Positions 39,151 to 48,460 of a DNA stretch of 64,000 nt are shown here, piece after piece. The translations under genes were made by a program, and so were the position numbers. The stretch lies in assembly GCA_946411525.1 (NCBI GenBank), contig CAMKEI010000006.1, positions 1-64,000 of the forward strand. The letters are read 5' to 3'. This DNA comes from an uncultured Clostridia bacterium. GTDB taxonomy: Bacteria > Bacillota > Clostridia > Christensenellales > Aristaeellaceae. Numbering within the stretch: the first letter of the stretch is position 1; every line of letters starts with the position of its first letter. The notes beneath the pieces were generated by a model. That model saw nothing but the letters and a program-made list of their open reading frames with translations. It had not been told where the DNA came from and ran no database searches.

Positions 39151-39678
39151 ATGAAAAGAATCATCGCGCTGGCCCTGAGCCTGATGCTGATCCTGAGCGC
39201 CGCTGCCGTACTGGCTGACGAAGCGGCGGAAAAAACCGAACTGGGCGCCCTGGAGGCGTTTTCAATCCGGAGCGTTATTCCGGAAGGCTACAGCTTCAGC
39301 CTCATGGTCTCCACCGGCCAGACCCTGGTCGGCCTCCTGGGCGGCGGAGAAGAAGCCCCTTCCATCACCGTCTCAATCTCGTACAACGAAGAGTACACCG
39401 GTGTGGAACGCTTCAACGACGTGGATGAAGCCACCGTACAGGAAATCAGGGACAGTTTTCTGGACATGGACGAAGTGGCTTTTGAGGACCTTGAGACCGC
39501 GTACGGCACCAGACTGCTGAAGGTCACCCAGGCCAACAGGACTTTTGCCGATATCTACACCATCTACAAGGGCTATGAGCTGGAATTCGTTGTCACCGCC
39601 CAGGGCGAAGTGACGGACGCGGACATTCAGATGCTGGTGGACTTCATCAGCGACATGGACTTTGTCCCCGTGGAATAA
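39151..39678 (+). CDS. Exported hypothetical protein
   Basis: Signal peptide MKRIIALALSLMLILSAAAVLA; RBS AGAAGGAG; likely cotranscribed with 38488 gene. Confidence 0.7.
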   Translation: MKRIIALALSLMLILSAAAVLADEAAEKTELGALEAFSIRSVIPEGYSFSLMVSTGQTLVGLLGGGEEAPSITVSISYNEEYTGVERFNDVDEATVQEIRDSFLDMDEVAFEDLETAYGTRLLKVTQANRTFADIYTIYKGYELEFVVTAQGEVTDADIQMLVDFISDMDFVPVE

Positions 39679-39704
39679 ACCCGCGAAGCCGAATATCAAT
39701 GATC

Positions 39705-39740
39705 CGTTCCGCGCGGCGTCTGCCGCGCGGAACGCTTTTT
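39705..39740 (+). terminator. Rho-independent terminator
   Basis: GTTCCGCGCGGC-GTCT-GCCGCGCGGAAC then GCTTTTT. Confidence 0.85.
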
Positions 39741-39859
39741 CCCCGGTCTGAATCTTCCCGGCGGTCTGGCGCGCACGGCCCCGTCATGGTATATTAATGG
39801 GAGAGCGCCGGCGCCGTACCTGCTGCGGGCGGAACGGCGGGGAAAAGGAAGTGTTGCAG

Positions 39860-41047
39860 ATGCAGTACCGGAAGGATCGATACGGCAGGGACCTGTCCGT
39901 GCTGGGGTTCGGCTGTATGCGTTTCACGAAAAAAGGAAACGCCCTCGACCTGGATAAGGCGGAGCGGGAGATCATGGCTGCCTACCGGGCAGGCGTGAAT
40001 TATTATGATACCGCGTATATTTATCCGGGCAGCGAGGAACTGCTGGGAACCGTACTGGCGCGGAACGGGATCCGCGGTCAGGTCAGCGTCGCCACGAAGC
40101 TTCCCCAGTATATGATGAGGAATATCTCCGGCGTCGAAAAAACGTTCCGGGAGGAACTGACCCGCCTGCGGACGGATTATATTGACTACTACCTGATGCA
40201 TATGCTCACGGACCTGGCCCAGTGGATCCGGCTGAAGGATATGGGCATCCTGGACTGGATCAGGGAAAAGAAGGCGTCCGGGGCTATCCGGAACATCGGC
40301 TTCTCCTATCACGGGAATACGGAGAATTTCCTGAAGATCCTGGAGGATTACGACTGGGATTTCTGCCAGATCCAGTATAACTACCTGGACGAACACACCC
40401 AGGCAGGCGTCCGGGGCCTGAAGGCGGCTGCGGCAAAAGGAATCCCGGTCATCATCATGGAGCCGCTCCGGGGCGGCAAACTGGTTCAGATGCTTCCGCC
40501 GGACGCGAAAAAGCTGATGGCGGAAAACAGCCGGGGCTGGTCGCCTGCGGCCTGGGCTTTCCGGTGGCTGTATAACCAGCCGGAAGTGACAGTGGTCCTG
40601 TCCGGCATGAATTCGCTGGAAATGGTCGCGGAGAACACGGCCACCGCTGAAGCGGCCCGCGCCGGGGAACTGACGGACGCGGATCTGGAACTGATCGGCC
40701 GGGTGAAGGAAATCATCCGCAGCGGGGAGAAAGTGGGCTGTACCGGATGCCGGTACTGCATGCCCTGCCCGAAGGGCGTGGACATCCCCGGGATCTTCCG
40801 CTGCTATAACGCGATGTATACGGAAGGAAAAAACGACGGCCGGTTCCAGTTCGCCCAGACGGTGGGCATGACGAAGCAGCCTGCCTTCGCGACCCAATGC
40901 GTCGGATGCGGGAGATGTGAAAGCCACTGCCCACAGTCCATTCCGATCCGGGAAAAGCTGAAGGAGGCGGACAGGGCGCTGCGCCCGCTGCCGTTCAGGA
41001 TCGGAATCGGGATCGTCCGGGCATTCATGCTGCGGAAAGGCAGATAA
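39860..41047 (+). CDS. Aldo/keto reductase with C-terminal 4Fe-4S ferredoxin domain
   Basis: GVNYYDTAYIYPGSEE; CTGCRYCMPCPKGVDIP and CVGCGRCESHCPQSIPI clusters. Confidence 0.93.
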   Translation: MQYRKDRYGRDLSVLGFGCMRFTKKGNALDLDKAEREIMAAYRAGVNYYDTAYIYPGSEELLGTVLARNGIRGQVSVATKLPQYMMRNISGVEKTFREELTRLRTDYIDYYLMHMLTDLAQWIRLKDMGILDWIREKKASGAIRNIGFSYHGNTENFLKILEDYDWDFCQIQYNYLDEHTQAGVRGLKAAAAKGIPVIIMEPLRGGKLVQMLPPDAKKLMAENSRGWSPAAWAFRWLYNQPEVTVVLSGMNSLEMVAENTATAEAARAGELTDADLELIGRVKEIIRSGEKVGCTGCRYCMPCPKGVDIPGIFRCYNAMYTEGKNDGRFQFAQTVGMTKQPAFATQCVGCGRCESHCPQSIPIREKLKEADRALRPLPFRIGIGIVRAFMLRKGR

Positions 41048-41107
41048 CCGGGCGGTTCCCGCGGGGAGCCGGCGCCGGAGAAACCATGAACAAGGAGTTC
41101 GGAAGAC

Positions 41108-41824
41108 ATGAACATCAGCCTCGCCCTGCTGCTCTTTTCCCTGGTCGTCCTTCTGTACTGGGTCATCACGGAACTGTTTACCTTCTTCTTCCGCCTGACC
41201 GGGCTGCCGGCCGAGAAAGCACGTTTCCAGGTGATTTCGCTGCTGACCGGCACGGGCTTTACCACGAGGGAGAGCGAGATCGTCATGTCCTCCCGGAAGC
41301 GCCGCCGGCTCGCGCGGATTACCATGCTCTTCGGATATGTGTTCAATATCACGATCGTATCCGCGTTCATCAACGTGTTTTTGTCCATGAAGGTCATTGA
41401 GGTCGGATATGAGCTTTTCAGCTTCCTGCTCCCCCTGGGGACAATCGCCCTGATCTTCGTTTTCATGCGCGTTCCGAAAATCCACGCCTGGGGGGAGAAC
41501 CTGCTCCGGCGGATCGCGGACCGGATCTTTGACCGGAAGGAAACGTTCAACGCCATCATGCTGGTGGACAACATCGGTTCCGAATCCATCGCCCAGGTCG
41601 TGCTCCGCCATATTCCGGAGGAATACCGGGGATTAACCCTCGCGGAGACCGGGCTGCGCGCGGAAACCGGCATCCTGGTCATGCTGGTCGGGCGCGGCAG
41701 CGGCAAGCCCGTGGCGGCCCGGGCGGACACCGTATTTGAGGCCGGAGACAAGCTGACCGTCTTCGGGGACTATCAGACCATCTGCAAAACCTTCCACGCG
41801 CGGGAGCATTTCGCGGACGACTGA
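41108..41824 (+). CDS. Membrane protein with TrkA-C (RCK_C) domain
   Basis: N-terminal TM segments, ISLLTGTGFTTRESEIV; C-terminal GLTLAETGLRAETGILVMLVGRGSG...DTVFEAGDKLTVFGDYQ. Confidence 0.8.
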   Translation: MNISLALLLFSLVVLLYWVITELFTFFFRLTGLPAEKARFQVISLLTGTGFTTRESEIVMSSRKRRRLARITMLFGYVFNITIVSAFINVFLSMKVIEVGYELFSFLLPLGTIALIFVFMRVPKIHAWGENLLRRIADRIFDRKETFNAIMLVDNIGSESIAQVVLRHIPEEYRGLTLAETGLRAETGILVMLVGRGSGKPVAARADTVFEAGDKLTVFGDYQTICKTFHAREHFADD

Positions 41825-42048
41825 GCGGACGGCCGGAGCGGCGGGAAGCCCCGGCCCCGGCACAGGCCGGATCAGCTGCATGGTCCGGCTTTTGTCATGC
41901 CTGATTTCCTGCGGATTCTCCTTCCGGCAGCCCGCCGGCCGGCAGTTGCGGAACAGCGGAAGTCCATGTAAAATACCGGTAAAGAAACATCCCGGGGTTG
42001 CAGGTGCGCGGATCCCGGAAAACAGGAAACCGGAACGGAGGTTTTCCG

Positions 42049-43134
42049 ATGACGGCGTTTGCAAACAGCCTGACAACAAACATCATCGTAACCATTCTGA
42101 TGCTGCTCATGGTCTTTCTGCTGCCCTGGCTGGACCGCCGGATCTGCAGAAGGCTCGGGCTGAACCTGCAGGGCGGCGTCAGCGCCAACCCGCAGGCGGA
42201 AAGGCTGCTCCGGATGCGCCGGATCCTGCTGTACGCGGTTTTCGGGCTGTACCTGCTCGCCGTTGCGTATATCGTTTTCTTCTCCCGTTCCGCCACCAAG
42301 GATTACCAGGTGCATATCGCCCTGTTCTCAGACCTGAAGAACGCCGTCCGGATCGATTTCGGATTCCTCGGGTTTATCAAAACGGTCTTTACCGACGGCT
42401 TCCGGGTGGCCGCCTCGCATGTCCGGATCGAGAAGGCGGAGGACATCGCGCAGGTCTACATGAACGTCATGCTGTTCGTGCCGATGGGTTACCTGCTGCC
42501 CTACCTGTTCGGATGGTTCAGGGCAAAGGTGCGGTGCCGCCCTGCGCTGGCCTGTTTTATCATCGCTTTGCTGATCGAAAACCTGCAGCTGATCTTCCGC
42601 CGCGGATTTTACGATATGGACGACCTGGTCGCCAACACTGCCGGCGGAATCCTCGGCCAGTTCCTGTATATTTCCGTGGCCTATGTGGTGACTCATCCGG
42701 ACTGGCGGAAGGAACGGAAATCCTACCGGCGGTGGAAGCGGAACGCCCGGACCCGCACGCTCTACCCCTTCGCGCGCCGGATGGGGCTGACGCGCACCAC
42801 CCTGCGCGCCTCTGATGAGGAAGCCGTCTGGGATTTCTATGTGATGAAACTGGGGTTCCGCCTGATCAGGCAGATCGTTCCCCTGGATTCCCCCGGCACG
42901 GACATGCTGCTGCAGATAGGGAATATGCAGGCAGAAATCCGCTGCGCCAACACGGAAGAGGCCATCCCGCCGCAGACGCTGACCCTGTCAGTACGCAGGC
43001 TTCCGCCGGTCATCCGGCGGCTGAGGGAAAACGGTATCCCTGTCAGCGAAATCACCCAGGACAGGTATTCCGGCCGGCGCTGCGTCAGCCTGTCCGGACC
43101 GGACGGCGTCACGATCCTGATCATTGAAGGCTGA
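42049..43134 (+). CDS. VanZ-like membrane protein with C-terminal VOC/glyoxalase-like domain
   Basis: VYMNVMLFVPMGYLLPYLF...ALLIENLQLIFRRGFYDMDDLVANTAGGILG (VanZ) then TLRASDEEAVWDFYVMKLGFRLI (VOC). Confidence 0.75.
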   Translation: MTAFANSLTTNIIVTILMLLMVFLLPWLDRRICRRLGLNLQGGVSANPQAERLLRMRRILLYAVFGLYLLAVAYIVFFSRSATKDYQVHIALFSDLKNAVRIDFGFLGFIKTVFTDGFRVAASHVRIEKAEDIAQVYMNVMLFVPMGYLLPYLFGWFRAKVRCRPALACFIIALLIENLQLIFRRGFYDMDDLVANTAGGILGQFLYISVAYVVTHPDWRKERKSYRRWKRNARTRTLYPFARRMGLTRTTLRASDEEAVWDFYVMKLGFRLIRQIVPLDSPGTDMLLQIGNMQAEIRCANTEEAIPPQTLTLSVRRLPPVIRRLRENGIPVSEITQDRYSGRRCVSLSGPDGVTILIIEG

Positions 43135-43151
43135 TTTTTTTGCGCGCGTTA

Positions 43152-43188
43152 CTGCCATCCTCTCCTGCTGCTGCGTATATACAGGTGC
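43152..43188 (+). promoter_or_regulatory. Promoter-like repeated element, copy 1
   Basis: CTGCCATCC-N13-CGTATATACAGGTGC upstream of PepSY gene. Confidence 0.65.
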
Positions 43189-43246
43189 CGGCACGATGAC
43201 GGCCGGTGAAAGAGAACGAACCACTTGAGCGGAGGAGAAAGAGAAA

Positions 43247-43585
43247 ATGAAGAAACTGATCGCATGTATCGCAGCAATCATGATGATGGCCGGCGTCTTT
43301 GCCGCCGTTGCGTCTGCTGAAGAAGTGAAGCTGACCCGGGAAGAAGCCGTTCAGGTGGTTCTGGACTACGCCGGGCTGAAGGAAGAGCAGGTTGTTTTCA
43401 CCAAGGTAAGGACGGACTGGGACGACGGCCGCCAGATCTGGGAAATTGACTTCGTCTTCGACGGCGTTGAGTACGAATTCGACGTGGACTTCTACACCGG
43501 CAGAATCCTGGAAGCCGACATGGACCGTGCCGACCGGGATTACGACCGGGACTACGATTGGGACGACTGGTTCGACTTCGACTGA
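43247..43585 (+). CDS. Exported PepSY-domain protein
   Basis: Signal peptide; VKLTREEAVQVVLDYAGL...WEIDFVFDGVEYEFDVDFYTGRILE. Confidence 0.88.
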   Translation: MKKLIACIAAIMMMAGVFAAVASAEEVKLTREEAVQVVLDYAGLKEEQVVFTKVRTDWDDGRQIWEIDFVFDGVEYEFDVDFYTGRILEADMDRADRDYDRDYDWDDWFDFD

Positions 43586-43709
43586 ATCTAACGGATCCCT
43601 TTCCTCCTTTTCAGCCCGGACTGCCGGATGGCAGCCCGGGCTTTTTTCTGCTCCGGGCACGGCGTCCGGAAAAAGGTCCGGAAAAAACGCCGGAAAAAGC
43701 GCCGGTCCG

Positions 43710-43746
43710 CTGCCACCCACTCCTGCCGGCGCGTATATACATGTGC
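43710..43746 (+). promoter_or_regulatory. Promoter-like repeated element, copy 2
   Basis: CTGCCACCC-N13-CGTATATACATGTGC. Confidence 0.65.
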
Positions 43747-43799
43747 CGGCGGGAAGCCGCCGGATCTCCAGGGAAACCGATGCAAAGGAGTTGCGTAAA

Positions 43800-44063
43800 A
43801 TGGACACGATGATGAAATACAACCCGGCAGGAGCTGAGAATATCACGATCCGCTGCAGGAACCGGATCAACTGGTTCAGGGTCGTGATCCTGACGCTGGC
43901 CTACACCCTGATCGGCTGGCTGGCCTTCGGCCTCTTCAGCACGCTGCTTGAAAACTCCCTGACCTTCTGGCAGGCGCTCATCACGCCGCTCGCGCTGATC
44001 TTCCTGGCGATGGATCTTGTCGCCACATTTGTCAGCACAAAGAATCAGAACGGCGGCCGGTAA
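43800..44063 (+). CDS. Small membrane protein, hypothetical
   Basis: MDTMMKYNPAGAENITIRCRNRINWFRVVILTLAYTLIGWLAFGLF..., two TM segments. Confidence 0.65.
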   Translation: MDTMMKYNPAGAENITIRCRNRINWFRVVILTLAYTLIGWLAFGLFSTLLENSLTFWQALITPLALIFLAMDLVATFVSTKNQNGGR

Positions 44064-44096
44064 ACAACAGCCGGTAACAAAATTTCCCGGACCGCA

Positions 44097-44133
44097 CTGC
44101 CACCCTCCCGGATGGCTGCGTATATACAGGTGC
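44097..44133 (+). promoter_or_regulatory. Promoter-like repeated element, copy 3
   Basis: CTGCCACCC-N13-CGTATATACAGGTGC. Confidence 0.65.
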
Positions 44134-44205
44134 AGCGAGCAAAACAGCTCCTGCTGAAAGAAAAAAGCAACCGCCCCTCCGGGGCGCTGAAAGGAAGGAA
44201 ATCCC

Positions 44206-44760
44206 ATGAAGAAGATGCTCAGTATCGCCATTATCCTGGTTACAGTATTTGCCCTGATGATCCCCGCCTTCGCCTCCGCCGGTGGATATGAAGAAACGGA
44301 CATGTGGGTCAACTGCGAGAACGGTAAGAAGCTGAATGTCCGTTCAGAGGCCAGCACGGCCGGCCGGGTCATCACCCAGCTTCCCTGCGGCACAAAGGTA
44401 CACGTTGATTACAGCTGCGGCAACGGCTGGGTTGCCATCAGCGACTATCACTACTCCGGTTACGTTCAGGCGAAGTTCCTGGTTGCCACCAAGCCCGGCA
44501 AGTATGAGATTACTGAACGGGACGACAACTTCGTCGCGCTGAGGAACCCCTACATTGTCACCGCGAAAGCCCTGAATAACAAGACTGACCGCAGCGTCGG
44601 CCTGCGCGTGAAGCCCAACAAGACAGCCAGCGCCATCCGCCGCCTGACAGCCGGAGATCAGCTTCAGGTGATCGCCCGGGGCAAGGTGTGGAGCAAGGTC
44701 ATCGACCTGCAGACCGGCAGGACCGGCTATGTGGCGAATGACTACATCCAGAAGGCTTGA
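44206..44760 (+). CDS. Exported SH3-domain protein
   Basis: Signal peptide; KKLNVRSEASTAGRVITQLPCGTKVHVDYSCGNGWVAI and second SH3-like unit. Confidence 0.88.
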   Translation: MKKMLSIAIILVTVFALMIPAFASAGGYEETDMWVNCENGKKLNVRSEASTAGRVITQLPCGTKVHVDYSCGNGWVAISDYHYSGYVQAKFLVATKPGKYEITERDDNFVALRNPYIVTAKALNNKTDRSVGLRVKPNKTASAIRRLTAGDQLQVIARGKVWSKVIDLQTGRTGYVANDYIQKA

Positions 44761-44777
44761 GCGTACGGGAGAGCAGC

Positions 44778-45008
44778 ATGAGAAAGGAACTGACGCTGGA
44801 AGAAATAGCCGCTGAAACCGGTATCGACAAAGCGGCGGAATGCCTGGCGGATTACCTGGCCTGCAGACGCGCTCTCCTTGAGGAATACGGTCAGGAACAC
44901 TTCCTGGATCTGTACAGCGTGGTTCCTGAACCGGACCGGAAGAAGCTGGACTACCTGATGAGCAGGTACGCCGTGGAAGCCAGGAAAAAGGAACAGAACA
45001 TCGCCTGA
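44778..45008 (+). CDS. Small hypothetical protein
   Basis: MRKELTLEEIAAETGIDKAAECLADYLACRRALLEEYG...; preceded by GAGAG. Confidence 0.55.
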   Translation: MRKELTLEEIAAETGIDKAAECLADYLACRRALLEEYGQEHFLDLYSVVPEPDRKKLDYLMSRYAVEARKKEQNIA

Positions 45009-45060
45009 ATTGTCCCGGATCACGCGGCAGCAGAACAGCCGCGGCAGAAATAAAATCCCT

Positions 45061-45090
45061 CGTCCGCGCAGCAATGCGCGGACGTTTTCT
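45061..45090 (+). terminator. Rho-independent terminator
   Basis: CGTCCGCGC-AGCAAT-GCGCGGACG then TTTTCT. Confidence 0.75.
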
Positions 45091-45123
45091 GTCGGGAGTC
45101 CTTCCCCTCCTGCCGGCCGGGAG

Positions 45124-45152
45124 TTGAAAAGCAGCACGTGTAATGATATAAT
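45124..45152 (+). promoter_or_regulatory. SigA-type promoter TTGAAA-17-TATAAT
   Basis: Near-consensus hexamers, 17-bp spacer, upstream of the 45274 gene. Confidence 0.8.
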
Positions 45153-45273
45153 TTCTTAGTTTCAGAATTGATCCGTCCAAGTACAGAACAACGGGCACGA
45201 AGCTTTTTCAGAGACGCCCGGTCCGGGCTTCCCCGGTGGGTCACATATCTTCCGGAAGGGGATGCGGCCGCAG

Positions 45274-46488
45274 ATGAGAGACTGCTACGAGCTTTCGACC
45301 AACGCTTATTTTTTCTATCTGGAACAGGAACAGAAATCCTGGATGTCCGGCCGGGTGCTTTTTGACGCCCCGGTTGACGTTCCTCTCCTTCAGAAAGCCG
45401 CCGATGAACTGTTCCGGGCCATGCCCTTCCTTTCTGTCAGGAAGGAAGTCCCGCCGGAGGGAGACCGGTATGTGCTGGTTCCCTGCAGCCTGCCGTTCCG
45501 CGTCACGGACCGGTCGGAAAAAACCTCGCCGGAAAGCCGGGAAAGCGGCGGAGCCCTGATCTCCGTGTCCTGTGAGGGCAGCGCGCTTTACCTGGAAATG
45601 TCCCACGCCCTGACCGACGGCTGCGGGTTTGTCGCCGTCATGCGGTACCTGGTCATCCGCTACCTGTCCCTGCTGTGGGATGATCAGCCGGAACCTGCCG
45701 GTTCCTTCAGTCAGTCCTTCCCGTATGATTACGCCGATCCGCTTGATTCCGTCCCGGAAACCGCAGACAGGTTTGAGTTCGCCTGTCCCCGCGTTCAGGT
45801 CTTTGAGGAAGGGGAACTGGACCCCGGAAACCTCCGCTCCTTTTCCCTTGCCTGCGACGAAAAGGCGGTCACGGATCTCGCCAGGGATGCTGAAGGCAGT
45901 TTTTCCGGGGTGCTCGCCGGCGCGCTGGGCAGCGCGCTGACAGCCTGCAAATCCGGAACGGAACCTGTCGTCGTCACCTGCCCGATGAACATGCGCGGCG
46001 CCCTCGGATGCAGGCAGACCCTGCAGAACTGCACCCAGAGCATGCGGTACGTTTTCCCCGCTGCGATGGAAAAATACACTTTTCAGCAGCGGCTGTCCCT
46101 CCTGAAGGGTCAGCTGTATATCCAGCGGTCGGAGGAATACTGCCTCCCCCGGTTCGCGGAGTGGCGCGCCCAGCTGCAGGCGCTTCGGTCCATCCCGACC
46201 ATCTCCGGAAAGGCGGAAGCCCTGCGCGCGTCGATTCAGCTTTCCCCCTTCCCGATCGTATCTGACCTGGGGACCGTCGATTTCGGAAAAGGGAATCCGC
46301 ATGTCCGGAATATCCGGATTGCATACCCCGTCGCCGGAAGTGCGGGAATCCTCCTCGTCGCCCACCGTTTCGAAGGCCGGTGCCGCCTGGATATCTCCTC
46401 CGCGGTCCGCAGCGGCCTCTGGCTGGATCACTTCCGCCGGATCCTGGCCGGTGCCGGCGTCGAAAACGAACTGATCGAAACCCCCTGA
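45274..46488 (+). CDS. Condensation/alcohol-acetyltransferase-like acyltransferase
   Basis: LYLEMSHALTDGCGFVAVMRYLVIRYL carries HxxxDG motif of the CoA-dependent acyltransferase/condensation superfamily. Confidence 0.7.
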   Translation: MRDCYELSTNAYFFYLEQEQKSWMSGRVLFDAPVDVPLLQKAADELFRAMPFLSVRKEVPPEGDRYVLVPCSLPFRVTDRSEKTSPESRESGGALISVSCEGSALYLEMSHALTDGCGFVAVMRYLVIRYLSLLWDDQPEPAGSFSQSFPYDYADPLDSVPETADRFEFACPRVQVFEEGELDPGNLRSFSLACDEKAVTDLARDAEGSFSGVLAGALGSALTACKSGTEPVVVTCPMNMRGALGCRQTLQNCTQSMRYVFPAAMEKYTFQQRLSLLKGQLYIQRSEEYCLPRFAEWRAQLQALRSIPTISGKAEALRASIQLSPFPIVSDLGTVDFGKGNPHVRNIRIAYPVAGSAGILLVAHRFEGRCRLDISSAVRSGLWLDHFRRILAGAGVENELIETP

Positions 46489-46514
46489 CCGGGGGGGGGA
46501 CGGAGTTGAAAATA

Positions 46515-48338
46515 ATGAAGTTTCGGATACCTGGGGGAAAGTCTTCCCACGGAATCGTGGAGCGCCTGCTGGACAAGGCGACGCAGGTCAGGATCATCAA
46601 TGAGATCGCCAATTACGCAGCCACGCTCATCGACGCGATCCTCATCACCCGTTACCTCGGCAGCGACGCCGTGTCGGCGTATGGACTGGCGATGCCCGCC
46701 TTCGTGTTTCTGCCCGCCCTGGGCGGAACGATTGCCAACGGCGTCAATAAGCTTTGCGGAAACAGCATCGGAAGCGGCGATCTCGAAACGACGAACAAGG
46801 CTTTCTCCAGCAGCCTGATCGGTGGAATCTCACTTTCCCTCCTCCCGATGTTCCTGCTGCTGTTCTTATCCATGCCGCTGGGCGTCGTGCTGGGCGCCGC
46901 GGGCTCCGCAAGCGGTCTTCAGGTGCAGGTCAGTGATTATCTGCGTGGCATGGCTCCCGGTGCCCCTGCCTTTGTGCTGATCATGATCCTGATTCCTTTC
47001 ATGCAGATCAACGGGGATCATACCCTCCTGACAGCCGCTGTGACGGGAATGTCCGTACTGGACATCATCTTCGACCTGCTGTGTGTTTTCGTCTTCAGGG
47101 GCGGCCTTTTCGGCATGGCGCTCGCTTCTTCACTGAGCTACTGGGCGGCGGCGCTGGTGATGAGCGCGTCCTTCCTGAAAAAAGAGCGGGTGATCCGTTT
47201 CCGTTTCGGGGACTGGGACGGACACCTGTTCTACAGCGTGCTTTCCCAGGGCATCCCGTATATTATCCGCCAGGGCTGCAACCTGCTCCGTTCCCTGGGC
47301 CTGAACCAGGTGGTGGTTCATCTTCTGCCGGTCGGGACGCTGCCCGTCTATTCCGTCGTCTCCAGCATGCAGCGGGTCATCTACACGCCCGGTTCGGGCA
47401 TCGGGGACGGCACCCTGCTGGTTTCAAGCATGATGTACGGCGAAGAGGACCGGCATGCCCTCGGAAGAACGCTGCAGGAAGGAATCAGGCTGTCCTTCCT
47501 GCTGAACGGCTTCGTCGTTGCCGCCGGGCTGATCTTTGCCCCGCTGGTGATGTCCCTGTACCTGGCTTCCGATCCTGCCCTGATCCAGCCGGCAGCCGCC
47601 GGCCTGCGGCTGGCGGTGCTCAGCGCGATCCCGTTTTCCGTACAGATCATGTACCGAAGCTATCTTCAGGGGATCAACCGCCCGTCTGAAGTGGTCCTGA
47701 TGACGGTACACAACGAACTGATCCTGCCCCTGTTCTCAGCCTTTATCCTGTCCTTGCTCCTGTCCGTCACCGGTTTCTGGCTCTCGTTTACAATCCAGGA
47801 ATTACTGACGCTCCTCATGCTGTTCTTCATCATCCGGAAAAAAAGCGGCAAAAACCGGATCGGCTGGGAAACCCTCACGATGCTCCCGCCGGAATTCGGC
47901 GTTCCGGAAGAGTGCCGGATTTCCTGCCGGATCAGAAGTCAGGAGGACGTGCTCCGCTTTTCGGAGCAGGTCCAGCAGTTCTGCGTTCAGAAGCGGCAGG
48001 ACGAGCGCAGCGCCATGATCCTGGCGCTGTGTGTCGAGGAAATCGGCGTCAACATCTTCAAGTTCGGCATGACGCAGCAGCACCAGCACTGCGAGATCCT
48101 GCTGTATTATTCAGCCGGCAGGTGGACCCTCCGCTTCCGGGACGACTGTGACGCGTTCGATCCGGTATCCTACCTGAAATCCTTTGAGACGGAGGAGCCG
48201 GGCAACCGTTTCGGTCTCCGCCTGGCGCTTTCCCTGGCCCGTGAAGCGGTGTATATCCGTTCCATGAACATCAACAACCTGCGGATCCGGATCTCTCCCG
48301 CGGAAGAGGCGGCGCCTGCTCTGCCGCCGGACCCGTAA
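46515..48338 (+). CDS. MATE-type transporter fused to C-terminal RsbW/SpoIIAB-like HATPase domain
   Basis: Multi-TM MATE-like region (IDAILITRYLGSDAVSAYGLAMPAFVF) then MILALCVEEIGVNIFKFG and WTLRFRDDCDAFDP, ATPase-like boxes. Confidence 0.75.
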   Translation: MKFRIPGGKSSHGIVERLLDKATQVRIINEIANYAATLIDAILITRYLGSDAVSAYGLAMPAFVFLPALGGTIANGVNKLCGNSIGSGDLETTNKAFSSSLIGGISLSLLPMFLLLFLSMPLGVVLGAAGSASGLQVQVSDYLRGMAPGAPAFVLIMILIPFMQINGDHTLLTAAVTGMSVLDIIFDLLCVFVFRGGLFGMALASSLSYWAAALVMSASFLKKERVIRFRFGDWDGHLFYSVLSQGIPYIIRQGCNLLRSLGLNQVVVHLLPVGTLPVYSVVSSMQRVIYTPGSGIGDGTLLVSSMMYGEEDRHALGRTLQEGIRLSFLLNGFVVAAGLIFAPLVMSLYLASDPALIQPAAAGLRLAVLSAIPFSVQIMYRSYLQGINRPSEVVLMTVHNELILPLFSAFILSLLLSVTGFWLSFTIQELLTLLMLFFIIRKKSGKNRIGWETLTMLPPEFGVPEECRISCRIRSQEDVLRFSEQVQQFCVQKRQDERSAMILALCVEEIGVNIFKFGMTQQHQHCEILLYYSAGRWTLRFRDDCDAFDPVSYLKSFETEEPGNRFGLRLALSLAREAVYIRSMNINNLRIRISPAEEAAPALPPDP

Positions 48339-48410
48339 CCGCCGCGCCGCGGCAGGAAAAGAACGCGGCACAGGACCCTGCAGCCCGGCCGTTTTACCGG
48401 GCCGTTCCGG

Positions 48411-48436
48411 CAGGGGCGGGACACCGCCCTGTTTTT
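48411..48436 (+). terminator. Rho-independent terminator
   Basis: CAGGGGCGG-GACA-CCGCCCTG then TTTTT. Confidence 0.7.
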
Positions 48437-48460
48437 GGGTGTGATTATTTCCGCGCAGCC

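Noticed and set aside
39794-41611. 605-aa minus-strand ORF
   Set aside because: Antisense to the aldo/keto reductase and TrkA-C genes; no family motifs.
43668-43706. Repeated CCGGAAAAA units as a regulatory array
   Set aside because: Short imperfect repeats around a likely hairpin-rich intergenic stretch; no consistent period or function could be supported.
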